Shown here piece by piece: positions 25,312 to 34,717 of a stretch of 64,000 nt of DNA. The notes beneath the pieces are model-generated. The model made no database searches and had not been told where the DNA came from. It saw nothing but the letters and a program-made list of their open reading frames with translations. Both the position numbers and the translations under genes were made by a program. The DNA comes from Paracnuella aquatica (GTDB lineage: Bacteria; Bacteroidota; Bacteroidia; Chitinophagales; Chitinophagaceae): positions 1 to 64,000 of the forward strand of contig NZ_QOWJ01000011.1 of NCBI RefSeq assembly GCF_003332885.2. The letters run 5' to 3'. The stretch's first letter is position 1. Each line of letters starts with the position of its first letter.

Positions 25312-28299
25312 ATGAGAAAAATGAAGCTGTTCCTGCTTCTGCCCCTGCTCCTTATGGTTCAGGTACTTTGGGCACAAGTACAGGTAACAGGTAGGGTAGT
25401 CGATCCAAATGATCAACCAATCGTTGGTGCTACCATCCGGGTAAAAAGCGCCAACGTAAACGCTGTTTCTGGTGTGGATGGTTCATTTTCCATCAGCGCA
25501 CCCCAAAACGGCGTATTAGTAGTAAGCTATGTAGGGTATCAAACCCAGGAAGTAGCGGTGGCTTCCGGCTCTATGACCATCCGTTTGGCTGCTGTGGAAA
25601 ACAGCCTGAGCGAAGTGGTGGTAACGGGTTATACAACCGTACAGCGCAAGAAATTTGCCGGTGCCACTGCCGCAGTGCCGCCCGCCGAGATCCGCCGCCA
25701 GCCATTTGGTTCGTTCGACCAGGCGCTGCAAGGACAGGCTTCCGGTATCTCTGTTGTAGCCAACAGCGGCCAGCCCGGTGCTAGCGCACAGGTGCGCATC
25801 CGTGGTAACGGTTCCATCAACGGTGGCAACGTTCCCTTGTACATCATGGACGGTATTGAAATTTCCGCTGCCGATTTCGCCAGCCTTAACCAAGGCGATT
25901 TTGAGCGGGTGGAAGTGTTGAAAGATGCTGCCGCTACCGCCATGTACGGATCCCGCGGTTCCAACGGTGTGATCGTCATTTCTACCCGTCGTGGCCGTGC
26001 CGGCACTTTGCAGCTTACCTATGATGCCCAGCTGGGTTTCAGCAAACTGCCCAAAGACCGCCTGGAGGTGATGAACAGCAGCCAGAAAATTGACTACGAA
26101 CTGCAACGTGGCAACCCCTACGGTTGGTCAACCGCCGAGGCTGATAGCCTGAAAAACGTAAACTTCAACTGGCAGGATGCCCTGTTCCAAAGCGGCGTTA
26201 CCCACCAGCATATGCTGAGCGCTTCTGGCGGCTCGCAGAACAGCAAGATGTTTGCTTCGCTTTCGTACCTAGACCAAGAGGGTATTGTAAAAACCACTGG
26301 CCTGAAGCGGTACACTGCCCGTGTTAACGTGGACAATACCATTAATAACTTCCGTTTTGGTGTAAACCTGCAGGCTGGTTTTTCGCGGATCAACAATACT
26401 GCGGAAGCAAACACGTTCTTGAACTCACCGTTGAATGCCATCCGATGGGCTAACCCGTACGAAAGGGATATTGACCCAACTACCGGCGAATATCAGCAAA
26501 CCGGCGGCGCAGCTTATCTGACTTCTGGTCAGCCTAACCCTGCCATGGAATTGTTCCTGAACAAAAACTGGTCGAACCAGTTGAAAGGTGTGGCCGTTTC
26601 TTACCTGGAATACCATTTCCCATTCCTGCCTGGCTTAACTGCCCGTACCAACTGGGGTGTCGATTACACTCAAAACGAAGGCTCCAATTTTACCAGTCCC
26701 CGTACTTCTGTGGGTCTGGCACGCCAGGGTGCTTTGACCAGAACATTCAACCGCAACTTCCGCTACACCGGAACCACCTCGCTGAACTATAAGGCTACTA
26801 TTGGCGAACACGAACTGGATGCAGGGTTGTTTACCGAAGTGGTAAAAGGACAGTTCCGCAGTTCTGGTTTTACCGGTTATGGCCTGACCAATGGTTTTGA
26901 CAATGAAGCCGGCATTACACCGGGTAGCACTACCAATCCCAACTATATTCCTGCAGTAACCGGTAACGGTACACAAAACGGTATCCTGTCTTATTTCAGC
27001 ATCATCAACTACGGTTATGCTGGTAAATACTATGTTACACTGGTAGGCCGTCGTGATGGTTCTTCCCGCTTTGGTGTAAACCGCCGGTTTGCCAACTTTG
27101 GCTCCGTTGGTTTAACCTGGGTAGCTACCGAGGAGTCGTTTATGGAAAACCAGAATGTGTTTGACGACCTCCGTATCCGTGCCAGCATTGGTACCACCGG
27201 TAACCAAACCACACCACCCGCAGGCGACTTCCCCATCCCAACTTTTGGCCGTATTTCTTATGCCGGTACTACCGGCTGGGGCCTGGGGACGCCGGGTAAC
27301 CTCGATTACACCTGGGAACAGCAACGCACCATCAACCTCGGTGTCGATTTTGCCGTACTGCGTAACAGGCTGTCTGGTTCGGTTGAGTTTTACGACCGCC
27401 TCACCGGTGGTAAAGAAAAAGGTGGTTTGTTTTACGACATTCCCCGCGATCCTTCAGGCAACGGATTTACAACCTTCCCCTCCAACTTTGGCCAGGTACG
27501 CAACCGTGGTGTAGAGTTGATGCTGCGTGGCGATGTGATCCGTGCCCGTGATTTTACCTGGAACATCCAGGGCAATATCACCTACAACAAAAACCGCGTA
27601 GTGAGCCTTCCTCAGGATTCGCTGCCCAACAGCACTACCACTTTCCTGGCGGTAGACCATCCCGTAAACAGCCTGTACATGGTTCGTTATGCTGGTGTAG
27701 ACCCTGCAACGGGTAATGCACTGTATTATAAGCGTGATGGCAGCACCACTCCTGTGTTCAGCGTAGGCGACCGTGTATATGTCGGTACTTCTGATGCGCC
27801 CTGGTATGGTGGCATCTCCAGCACCATTTCTTATAAAGGACTGGACCTGAGTGCACAGCTCAACTTTTTCCTGGACCGGGTAATGTATAACAACGACCTG
27901 AACAACGTGGCCAACCCAACTTACCTGTTTGATAATATGTGGGTAGGTATGCTGCGCGAATGGCGCAAACCAGGCGACATCACCGATGTGCCCCGTCCGG
28001 GTGCTGGTGCTGTTTCTGCTACTGGTGCACCTGCCAACCCATACCAAACAGCTACCAGTCGGTTCCTCGACGATGCCAGCTACTGGCGTTTGCGCAACGT
28101 AACCCTGGGTTACACCCTGCCTACCAGCCTGGTGAGCAAGGCTAAGATCAGGACTGCCCGGGTATTTGTGCAGGGACAAAACTGGTGGACCAAAACAAAG
28201 TACCGCAGCTTTGACCCCGAAGCAACCGGTACCTCGCTGGTGGGTGCACAATACCCTGCACTGGTGCAAACAACATTTGGCCTGTCCGTTGGGTTTTAA
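25312..28299 (+). CDS. SusC/RagA-type TonB-linked outer-membrane receptor 1
   Basis: A 995-residue TonB-dependent transporter. Its domains are a signal peptide ending LWAQ, a carboxypeptidase-regulatory-like domain (VTGRVVDPNDQPIVGATI, about 25-90), the plug (SEVVVTGYTT to GVIVISTRRGRAG, about 100-225, with the SusC-specific PLYIMDGIEI and VLKDAAATAMYGSRGSNG), and a 22-strand barrel ending in GLSVGF with the usual terminal Phe. It forms the channel beneath the SusD lid encoded 24 bases downstream. The substrate is unknown because no polysaccharide-degrading enzyme or sigma/anti-sigma gene lies nearby. Confidence 0.96.
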   Translation: MRKMKLFLLLPLLLMVQVLWAQVQVTGRVVDPNDQPIVGATIRVKSANVNAVSGVDGSFSISAPQNGVLVVSYVGYQTQEVAVASGSMTIRLAAVENSLSEVVVTGYTTVQRKKFAGATAAVPPAEIRRQPFGSFDQALQGQASGISVVANSGQPGASAQVRIRGNGSINGGNVPLYIMDGIEISAADFASLNQGDFERVEVLKDAAATAMYGSRGSNGVIVISTRRGRAGTLQLTYDAQLGFSKLPKDRLEVMNSSQKIDYELQRGNPYGWSTAEADSLKNVNFNWQDALFQSGVTHQHMLSASGGSQNSKMFASLSYLDQEGIVKTTGLKRYTARVNVDNTINNFRFGVNLQAGFSRINNTAEANTFLNSPLNAIRWANPYERDIDPTTGEYQQTGGAAYLTSGQPNPAMELFLNKNWSNQLKGVAVSYLEYHFPFLPGLTARTNWGVDYTQNEGSNFTSPRTSVGLARQGALTRTFNRNFRYTGTTSLNYKATIGEHELDAGLFTEVVKGQFRSSGFTGYGLTNGFDNEAGITPGSTTNPNYIPAVTGNGTQNGILSYFSIINYGYAGKYYVTLVGRRDGSSRFGVNRRFANFGSVGLTWVATEESFMENQNVFDDLRIRASIGTTGNQTTPPAGDFPIPTFGRISYAGTTGWGLGTPGNLDYTWEQQRTINLGVDFAVLRNRLSGSVEFYDRLTGGKEKGGLFYDIPRDPSGNGFTTFPSNFGQVRNRGVELMLRGDVIRARDFTWNIQGNITYNKNRVVSLPQDSLPNSTTTFLAVDHPVNSLYMVRYAGVDPATGNALYYKRDGSTTPVFSVGDRVYVGTSDAPWYGGISSTISYKGLDLSAQLNFFLDRVMYNNDLNNVANPTYLFDNMWVGMLREWRKPGDITDVPRPGAGAVSATGAPANPYQTATSRFLDDASYWRLRNVTLGYTLPTSLVSKAKIRTARVFVQGQNWWTKTKYRSFDPEATGTSLVGAQYPALVQTTFGLSVGF

Positions 28300-28323
28300 T
28301 TAAAACAATCTAGAATCTTGATC

Positions 28324-29832
28324 ATGTTCAAAACGATAAAATATTCACTGATGGCCCTGACAGCACTGAGCATGCTGCAGGCCTGTACCAAAGAAGAGGT
28401 GTTGGAACTGACACCCGAGTTTACACTCGATGGATTGAACAATCCATCCAACATGGACCAGATAGAGCAGGTGTTGTTGGGTGCATATGCCGGTTTCCGC
28501 AATGGCAACTATTACGGATCGGGCAGTGGTACCGGCGCAGGCTGGTCGCTGATGCCCGACGTGCTGAGCGATAACCTGTTTGAATCCGGTTCGTCGCTGG
28601 CCAACTCCAGGGCTATGGCCGACTGGACCTTTAACCAGAACACCACGCAGATCACTACGTTTTATTCGGCTCCTTACGCGGTTATTGCCAACGCCAACGT
28701 AGTGCTGCGCGATATCGATAAGTTCACAACTAGCGCCAACCAGGGCCGTGCTAACCGCCTGAAAGGCCAGGCACTGGCTATTCGTGCCCTGGCGCATTTC
28801 GACCTGTTCCGGTATTTCGCTCCGCGTTTCGACCGCAATAGCAACGACCCCGCTGTAGCTTATGTAAAGGAATTTATCCTTCCTTCGCCCAACGCGGTAC
28901 AGCCGCCACGGATGACCAACAAGGAGTTTTACGACAACCTGTTTGCCGACCTTTCCGAGGCCGTTCGTTTGTTGCAAAATGTGGATCGTGCCATCAACGC
29001 ATCTTCGGCGCTTACCCGTCCCTACATCGACCTGGCAGGTGCTTATGCCATCCAGGCAAGAGCCAGCCTGTATGCTGGTCAGTGGGCTGATGCCATTACT
29101 GCAGCTACGGAGGCCATCGACCGCAGGCCACTGGTAAACGGTGTAACCAACCCTGCTGCTTTTGCAGGTATGTACAACGAAACCAACCGTGGCGAGATAA
29201 TCTGGAACATACAGTTTGAAGCCGGCCAGAGCGGGCCTACCTTCCTGGTATACTTTGCAACCAACAAGCGCAGTTATTTCCGTCCGGCATTGGAAATTGC
29301 CGATACTTTGGGAACCGGTGGCTTGGTTCGTAGCAACGATGTTCGTTACAGCACCTATTTTACCCATATCAACGACGGTACCGTATCTAAAGGCTTGGCC
29401 TTGACCAAATACCGTGGTAAGGGCGCAACCGTATCGGATGGCAATGCCAATTTCCCCGCCATCCGCACCGGTGAAATGTACCTGATCCGTGCTGAAGCCC
29501 GTGCCAGGAGCGGCCAGGATGTACTGGCTTTGCAAGATTTGAACACGCTGCGTGCCAACCGCATCACCGGTAACCTGCCACTGGTATTGGTGGGCGCCCC
29601 GCTGCTGGAGGCTATAGCAAATGAAAGAAGAGCAGAACTGATTGGCGAAGGCCACCGTTTTTTTGACCTGAAGCGCACTACCCGCACCATTCAGCGCGGC
29701 AGCACTTGCGGTACCAGCCAGTCGCCGGCCGGCGATTGCCGCCTGGAGCCAAACGACCGCGAATGGGCCCTGCCGATCCCGGAAACGGTGGTTAGGGCAA
29801 ACACCAACCAGGCTCAGAATTCAGGTTACTAA
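28324..29832 (+). CDS. SusD/RagB lipoprotein 1
   Basis: A 502-residue surface lipoprotein (lipobox LQAC) that captures substrate for the SusC partner. It has tetratricopeptide-like helical repeats with ALAIRALAHFDLFRYFAP, a signature of SusD proteins, and a C-terminal RAELIGEGHRFFDLKR block. An insertion containing two cysteines (STCGTSQSPAGDCRLEP) near the C-terminus might form a disulfide. The start at 28324 (ATG) is preferred to the in-frame TTG six bases earlier. It is the second gene of the pair and ends before a strong terminator. Confidence 0.95.
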   Translation: MFKTIKYSLMALTALSMLQACTKEEVLELTPEFTLDGLNNPSNMDQIEQVLLGAYAGFRNGNYYGSGSGTGAGWSLMPDVLSDNLFESGSSLANSRAMADWTFNQNTTQITTFYSAPYAVIANANVVLRDIDKFTTSANQGRANRLKGQALAIRALAHFDLFRYFAPRFDRNSNDPAVAYVKEFILPSPNAVQPPRMTNKEFYDNLFADLSEAVRLLQNVDRAINASSALTRPYIDLAGAYAIQARASLYAGQWADAITAATEAIDRRPLVNGVTNPAAFAGMYNETNRGEIIWNIQFEAGQSGPTFLVYFATNKRSYFRPALEIADTLGTGGLVRSNDVRYSTYFTHINDGTVSKGLALTKYRGKGATVSDGNANFPAIRTGEMYLIRAEARARSGQDVLALQDLNTLRANRITGNLPLVLVGAPLLEAIANERRAELIGEGHRFFDLKRTTRTIQRGSTCGTSQSPAGDCRLEPNDREWALPIPETVVRANTNQAQNSGY

Positions 29833-29859
29833 ACTTCAATAAATGCCTGCTTAATAATT

Positions 29860-29888
29860 AATCCCCGGCCAAGGCCGGGGATTTTTTT
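29860..29888 (+). terminator. Terminator of the first SusC/SusD pair
   Basis: AATCCCCGGCC and GGCCGGGGATT form an 11-bp stem with a 2-base nominal loop, followed by a run of Ts. Confidence 0.9.
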
Positions 29889-29995
29889 ATGTTGGGCGTT
29901 GTATGAGGTTAAAAAAGTATCTGCTCCGGCCGCTTGATATCATCTTGATTATTCGCCATTATTCATCTTATTTAAAAATATTTATTTAAAACTAA

Positions 29996-30025
29996 TTGGT
30001 AAAGCAGCATTGCACTTTAACTTTC
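29996..30025 (+). promoter_or_regulatory. Candidate promoter of the second SusC/SusD pair
   Basis: TTG at 29996-29998, a 19-base spacer and TAACTTTC at 30018-30025 (seven of eight matches to TAnnTTTG). A start near 30032 would give a leader of about 40 bases. Confidence 0.5.
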
Positions 30026-30073
30026 AGTCTGTTATAGAAATGTTATAAAATATCCAGACTAAATCAAGTGTAC

Positions 30074-33000
30074 ATGAGAAAGTTAAAGCCGCTATTACTG
30101 GCAATGCTGTTGCTTGCCGTTCAGGTATTGTGGGCACAGGTACCCGTAACCGGTAGGGTTACCGATGAACGTACCGGTTCGCCCATCGTTGGTGCAACTG
30201 TTTCGGTAAAAGGCGGCAGCGCAAATGCTGTTACCGGCCCCGACGGTTCCTTTACCATCAATGCACCGCAAAATGCCACACTCGTTATTTCTTATGTAGG
30301 TTTCCGCAAGATTGAAGTGGCTGCTTCCGCTACGCCCATTACTGCATCGCTGGCCGCCGGCGAAACATCGCTGGACGAAGTGGTGGTGGTAGGTTATGGC
30401 ACCAAGATAAAGCGGGATGTTACCGGCGCCATTGCAAAAGTAGGTTCTGCTGAACTGGCCAATACGCCGGTCACTTCGTTTGAAACTGCGCTGCAGGGCC
30501 GTGCTGCCGGCGTGCAGGTAACCCAACAAAACGGAAAGCTAGGCCAGGGCATCAATATACGCATCCGCGGTGCGTCGTCGGTAACGGGTGGCAACGAGCC
30601 GCTGTACGTGGTGGACGGCATCCCGGTGGTGACGCTCAACCTTTCGAGCAACGGTGCGCCTACCAACCCGCTGGCTGAGTTGAATACCAATGACATTGAA
30701 TCCATTGAGATTTTAAAAGATGCGTCTTCAGCAGCCATCTATGGCTCCCGGGCATCAAACGGCGTGGTGCTTATTACTACCAAGCGGGGCAAAACCGGCC
30801 GTTCGCGGGTAGATTTTGGTTTTTATACCGGTATGCAAAAGCCCACGCGTAAAATGGAATTCCTGAACGCCGAGGATTATGTAAAACTAATGTACCAGGC
30901 TGCCGAAGGTGCCGGCCGCTACGATTTCCGTTATGATATTTCCGGCTATTCGTCGGAGCAGGAAGCCATTGCCGATAACATTGATTTCCTCGAAAGCCGC
31001 CTGCGCCGCTATTCGGCAGGCAATGACGATTATAAAACTTACAAAGTAAATACCAACTGGCAGGACCAAGCTTTTCAGGATGCGCCCATTTCGCAGTACG
31101 ATTTGAGCTTTTCGGGTGGCAACGAACGCACCACCTTTTATATGGGTGGCCAATACCTCGACCAGACCGGTATTTTGCTGGGTAACAGCTATAAAAAATA
31201 TAACGGCCGCCTCAACCTCGACCACAAGTTCAACAACTGGCTGAACCTGGGCATGAACCTCAATTTTGCCCGGTCGCTCAACGATCGCGTTTCCAACGAC
31301 AACGCATTTTCCAACCCGTTGCAGATCGTAGCACTTTCGCCCATTACGCCCCTCATCGACCCAAGAACGGGCCTGATCAGCGGGGCATCCGATCCGGCCC
31401 GGGCCACCAACCCCGGCGGGCCCAACACCAACTACCCGGTGTATTACAACCCGATCCTGAACTATGCGGATGCTTATTTAAATACAACAGTAAACCGCAC
31501 TTTGGGCAACCTGTTTGGCCAGGCGCAACTGTTCAAAAACCTCACTTTCCGTTCCGAGTTGGGCATGGACCAAATGAACCAAAATGAGGATGGGTATTAC
31601 GGGCCGCTTACCGAACGCAACTCGGGATATCCCAAAGGCGGTGGCCTTGCCTCGTCCGACCAGATCCTAAACATTACCACCAACAACTTTTTCCGGTATG
31701 CCACTTCGTTTGCCGACAGGCACGACATTGATGGCGTGGTGGGTATGAGTTATCAAAACCAGCGCATTTACAGCATTTATGCTGAAGCGGAAGCTTTCCC
31801 ATCTTCGGCTTACAAAAAGCTGGCAAGTGCTGCCACTAAGGCTGATGCCTCTTCTTCGGAGTCGCAGTTTTCGTTCCTTTCTTATTTTGCCCGGGCCAAC
31901 TATAAGTTCAACGACAAATACCTGCTCACACTAAGCGGCCGTTTCGATGCATCATCGCGTTTTGGCGCCAACAACCGTTGGGGCTTTTTCCCGGCAGCTT
32001 CGGCGGGTTGGATTGTGTCCGAGGAGAATTTCTTGAAAAACTCCAACGCCATTTCTTTCCTGAAACTGAAAGCCAGCTACGGCCTGACAGGTAATGCCGA
32101 GATCGGCAACTTTGCTTCTTTGGGCCTGTTTTCAGGCGATGCACCCTATAACGGCGTACCGGGCCAGCACCCAAGCCAACTGGCCAACCCCGACCTGAAA
32201 TGGGAAACATCTACCAGCGGCGATGTAGGTTTTGAAATTGGTTTTTTGAAAAACCGCATCAGTGCCGAGGTTGACCTGTACATGAAAAAAACAAAAGACC
32301 TCCTGCTGAATGTAGAGGTTCCGGGTACTTCGGGTTTTGCCTCCCAGTTGCGCAACATCGGCAATATGGAAAATAAGGGCATCGAGATTTCCATCAACAG
32401 CGACAACATCGCTACCCGCAATTTCCGCTGGACCACCAACGTAAACTTTAGCCTCAACCGCAATAAGATCACCAACCTGGCCGGACAGGAAATTGGTATT
32501 GGCAGGCAAAACCGGGCCCGCGAAGGACAGCCGCTGGGTGTGTTTGTAGCCCGTGAGTTTGCCGGTGCCGATGTGCAAACCGGCGATGCCCTGTATATTA
32601 AAAACACGGTGGGCCCAGATGGTAAACTGGACCGCTCCACCACTGCCGACTATAACGAAGCCGAGGAAGTGGTGGTTGGCAACCCCAATCCTGATTTTAT
32701 CTACGGCATCCGCAATACGGTTAACTTCAAAGGCTTTGACCTGGAACTGATGCTGCAGGGAGTGTATGGAAATGAAAACTACGCTGGTGGTGGACAGTAC
32801 ATGTCGGCCAGCGCTTCCAACGGATTTGATAACCAAACCCGCGACCAGTTGGCAGCCTGGAAAGCACCCGGCGATGTAACCCGGATTCCTGAAGCACGCC
32901 TGTTCTTCCCCAACGGCACCGATCCTTCCAGCCGCTTTGTTTCGGACGGTTCGTTTTTGCGGGTAAAAACACTGATGCTGGGCTACAGCCTGCCCAAGTC

Positions 33001-33196
33001 GGTAATCGGCCGCATTGGCCTGGACCGGGCACGGGTGTACGTAAGGGGCCAAAACCTGTTTACGTTTACCAACTACAACGGTTGGGATCCTGAAGTGAAT
33101 GCCGATTACCAGGCATCCAACATCAACCAGGGTGTAGATTTTTACTCGGCACCGCAAATCAGGGCCATTGTATTTGGTGTAAACGTAGGGCTGTAA
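30074..33196 (+). CDS. SusC/RagA-type TonB-linked outer-membrane receptor 2
   Basis: A 1040-residue paralogue of the receptor at 25312, with almost the same N-terminus (signal ending LWAQ, then a VTGRV domain and DGSFTINAPQN). The plug holds DEVVVVGYGTKIKRDVTGA, PLYVVDGIPV and ILKDASSAAIYGSRASNG, and the barrel ends VFGVNVGL. The N-terminal half is much closer to receptor 1 than the barrel, which suggests duplication followed by divergence of ligand-contacting parts. The ATG at 30074 is preferred to a GTG two codons upstream. Confidence 0.96.
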   Translation: MRKLKPLLLAMLLLAVQVLWAQVPVTGRVTDERTGSPIVGATVSVKGGSANAVTGPDGSFTINAPQNATLVISYVGFRKIEVAASATPITASLAAGETSLDEVVVVGYGTKIKRDVTGAIAKVGSAELANTPVTSFETALQGRAAGVQVTQQNGKLGQGINIRIRGASSVTGGNEPLYVVDGIPVVTLNLSSNGAPTNPLAELNTNDIESIEILKDASSAAIYGSRASNGVVLITTKRGKTGRSRVDFGFYTGMQKPTRKMEFLNAEDYVKLMYQAAEGAGRYDFRYDISGYSSEQEAIADNIDFLESRLRRYSAGNDDYKTYKVNTNWQDQAFQDAPISQYDLSFSGGNERTTFYMGGQYLDQTGILLGNSYKKYNGRLNLDHKFNNWLNLGMNLNFARSLNDRVSNDNAFSNPLQIVALSPITPLIDPRTGLISGASDPARATNPGGPNTNYPVYYNPILNYADAYLNTTVNRTLGNLFGQAQLFKNLTFRSELGMDQMNQNEDGYYGPLTERNSGYPKGGGLASSDQILNITTNNFFRYATSFADRHDIDGVVGMSYQNQRIYSIYAEAEAFPSSAYKKLASAATKADASSSESQFSFLSYFARANYKFNDKYLLTLSGRFDASSRFGANNRWGFFPAASAGWIVSEENFLKNSNAISFLKLKASYGLTGNAEIGNFASLGLFSGDAPYNGVPGQHPSQLANPDLKWETSTSGDVGFEIGFLKNRISAEVDLYMKKTKDLLLNVEVPGTSGFASQLRNIGNMENKGIEISINSDNIATRNFRWTTNVNFSLNRNKITNLAGQEIGIGRQNRAREGQPLGVFVAREFAGADVQTGDALYIKNTVGPDGKLDRSTTADYNEAEEVVVGNPNPDFIYGIRNTVNFKGFDLELMLQGVYGNENYAGGGQYMSASASNGFDNQTRDQLAAWKAPGDVTRIPEARLFFPNGTDPSSRFVSDGSFLRVKTLMLGYSLPKSVIGRIGLDRARVYVRGQNLFTFTNYNGWDPEVNADYQASNINQGVDFYSAPQIRAIVFGVNVGL

Positions 33197-33217
33197 CCAA
33201 CAATCAATTTTATTACA

Positions 33218-34579
33218 ATGAAAAGGATCAATAAATTTTTAGGCATTGCGGCACTGCTGTTCACCATGTCGGCATGCGAAAAAAATCTCGATATAACCCC
33301 CACGCAAAGCATCGACGAAGGGCAGGCACTGCGCACCAGCTCGGATGTGGAAGCAGCCCTGATCGGTGCTTACTCCGACCTGGGCGATGCCGATGTGTAC
33401 GGCGGCAACATCATGCTCATATCGGAGTTGCTGGGTGGCTCCAATCTGTTCAACTGGACCGGAACCTTCCAGGGCCTAACCCAATTGTACAACAAATCAA
33501 CGCCGGTCAACAACGTGTTCGTGCGGGACACCTGGCTTGATTCGTACCAGGTAATCAACGATGTAAACAATGTACTTTCTGCGCTGGATGTGGTACTGCC
33601 GGCCCGTAAGGCCCGGGTGGAAGGCGAAGCCAAATTTATCCGCGGTGCCGTTTATTTTGAACTGGTGCGGCTATATGCCAAATCCTGGAACGACGGCAAC
33701 CCCGCCAACAACGACGGCGTGCCGCTGATTTTAACCCCTACCAGGGCGCCGCTCAACGAGTCGAGCAATGTGGCCCGAGCCAAAGTTTCGGAAGTGTATG
33801 CGCAGGCCATTAAAGACCTGACCGAAGCCGAAGCACTGCTCCCAGCAGCGCAAACAAACAACGTGTTTGCATCGCGGTACGCTGCCGCAGCCATGCTGGC
33901 CCGCATTTACCTGCAGCAAGGCAATTACGAACAAGCTGCCGCCGCAGCCAACCGCGTCATTACTGCCAACCGCTACCGGCTGGTAGAAACAGACGCCGTA
34001 TTCCCCTTTAATTCGCAAAACCTGAGCGAAGACACCGAAAGCCCTGCGGAGTATATTTTTTCCATTGCCGTTACCAGCAGCGCTGGTGTAAACGAGCTCA
34101 ATACGTATTTTTCCACTACTGGCCGTGGCGATATTGACCTGCGTGACGCCTTCGTGGCGCAATTTGAGCCCGACGACCAGCGCCTGGACCTGATTTACAG
34201 GGATGGCGGTTTGCGCACAGCCAAATACGATATGGTGTATGGCAACGTGCCCGTGGTGCGCCTTGCGGAAATGTACCTCATTCGTGCCGAAGCCAATTTT
34301 AGGCTGGGCACTGCCGTGGGTGCTTCGCCACTCAGCGATGTAAACCAGATCAGGACAAGGGCCGGCTTGCAGCCGCTGAATGCCGGGCAGCTTACGCTGG
34401 CCAGCATTTTAAAGGAACGCCGCTTGGAGCTTGCATTTGAAGGCGCCGTGCTCCACGACATCAAACGCCTGCAAGGCTCCATTGGGCCATATGCCTGGAA
34501 TGCACCGCGGCTGGTTTTGCCCATCCCCGAACGGGAACGCCAGGTAAACCCCAACCTTACACAGAACGAAGGTTATTAA
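33218..34579 (+). CDS. SusD/RagB lipoprotein 2
   Basis: A 453-residue SusD-family lipoprotein (lipobox MSAC at about residues 16-19). It has the helical-repeat SusD core (RGAVYFELVRLYAKSW; AAAMLARIYLQQGNYEQAAAAA) and the terminal RRLELAFEGAVLHDIKR block. It is about 50 residues shorter than the first SusD and clearly divergent from it, in contrast to the similar receptor N-termini. It starts 22 bases after receptor 2, giving a standard two-gene unit closed by an 18-bp terminator hairpin. Confidence 0.95.
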   Translation: MKRINKFLGIAALLFTMSACEKNLDITPTQSIDEGQALRTSSDVEAALIGAYSDLGDADVYGGNIMLISELLGGSNLFNWTGTFQGLTQLYNKSTPVNNVFVRDTWLDSYQVINDVNNVLSALDVVLPARKARVEGEAKFIRGAVYFELVRLYAKSWNDGNPANNDGVPLILTPTRAPLNESSNVARAKVSEVYAQAIKDLTEAEALLPAAQTNNVFASRYAAAAMLARIYLQQGNYEQAAAAANRVITANRYRLVETDAVFPFNSQNLSEDTESPAEYIFSIAVTSSAGVNELNTYFSTTGRGDIDLRDAFVAQFEPDDQRLDLIYRDGGLRTAKYDMVYGNVPVVRLAEMYLIRAEANFRLGTAVGASPLSDVNQIRTRAGLQPLNAGQLTLASILKERRLELAFEGAVLHDIKRLQGSIGPYAWNAPRLVLPIPERERQVNPNLTQNEGY

Positions 34580-34601
34580 TAGCCAGAAAAAAATACAGTG
34601 T

Positions 34602-34639
34602 AAATAGAAACGGCTCCCAACTGGGAGCCGTTTCTATTT
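34602..34639. terminator. Bidirectional terminator between SusD 2 and rng
   Basis: A perfect 18-bp stem (34602-34619 with 34622-34639; core AAACGGCTCCCA/TGGGAGCCGTTT) with A/T-rich ends on both sides, placed between convergent genes. Confidence 0.9.
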
Positions 34640-34717
34640 AATGTCTTGTCGTGTTGTTTTTCTTTTCACCATTCACGTTTGATGTTTCACGATCAACAAC
34701 AAACGCTAATCACTAGC

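Noticed and set aside
28345-29655. A 436-residue minus-strand frame opposite SusD 1
   Set aside because: Antisense shadow of a confirmed SusD gene.
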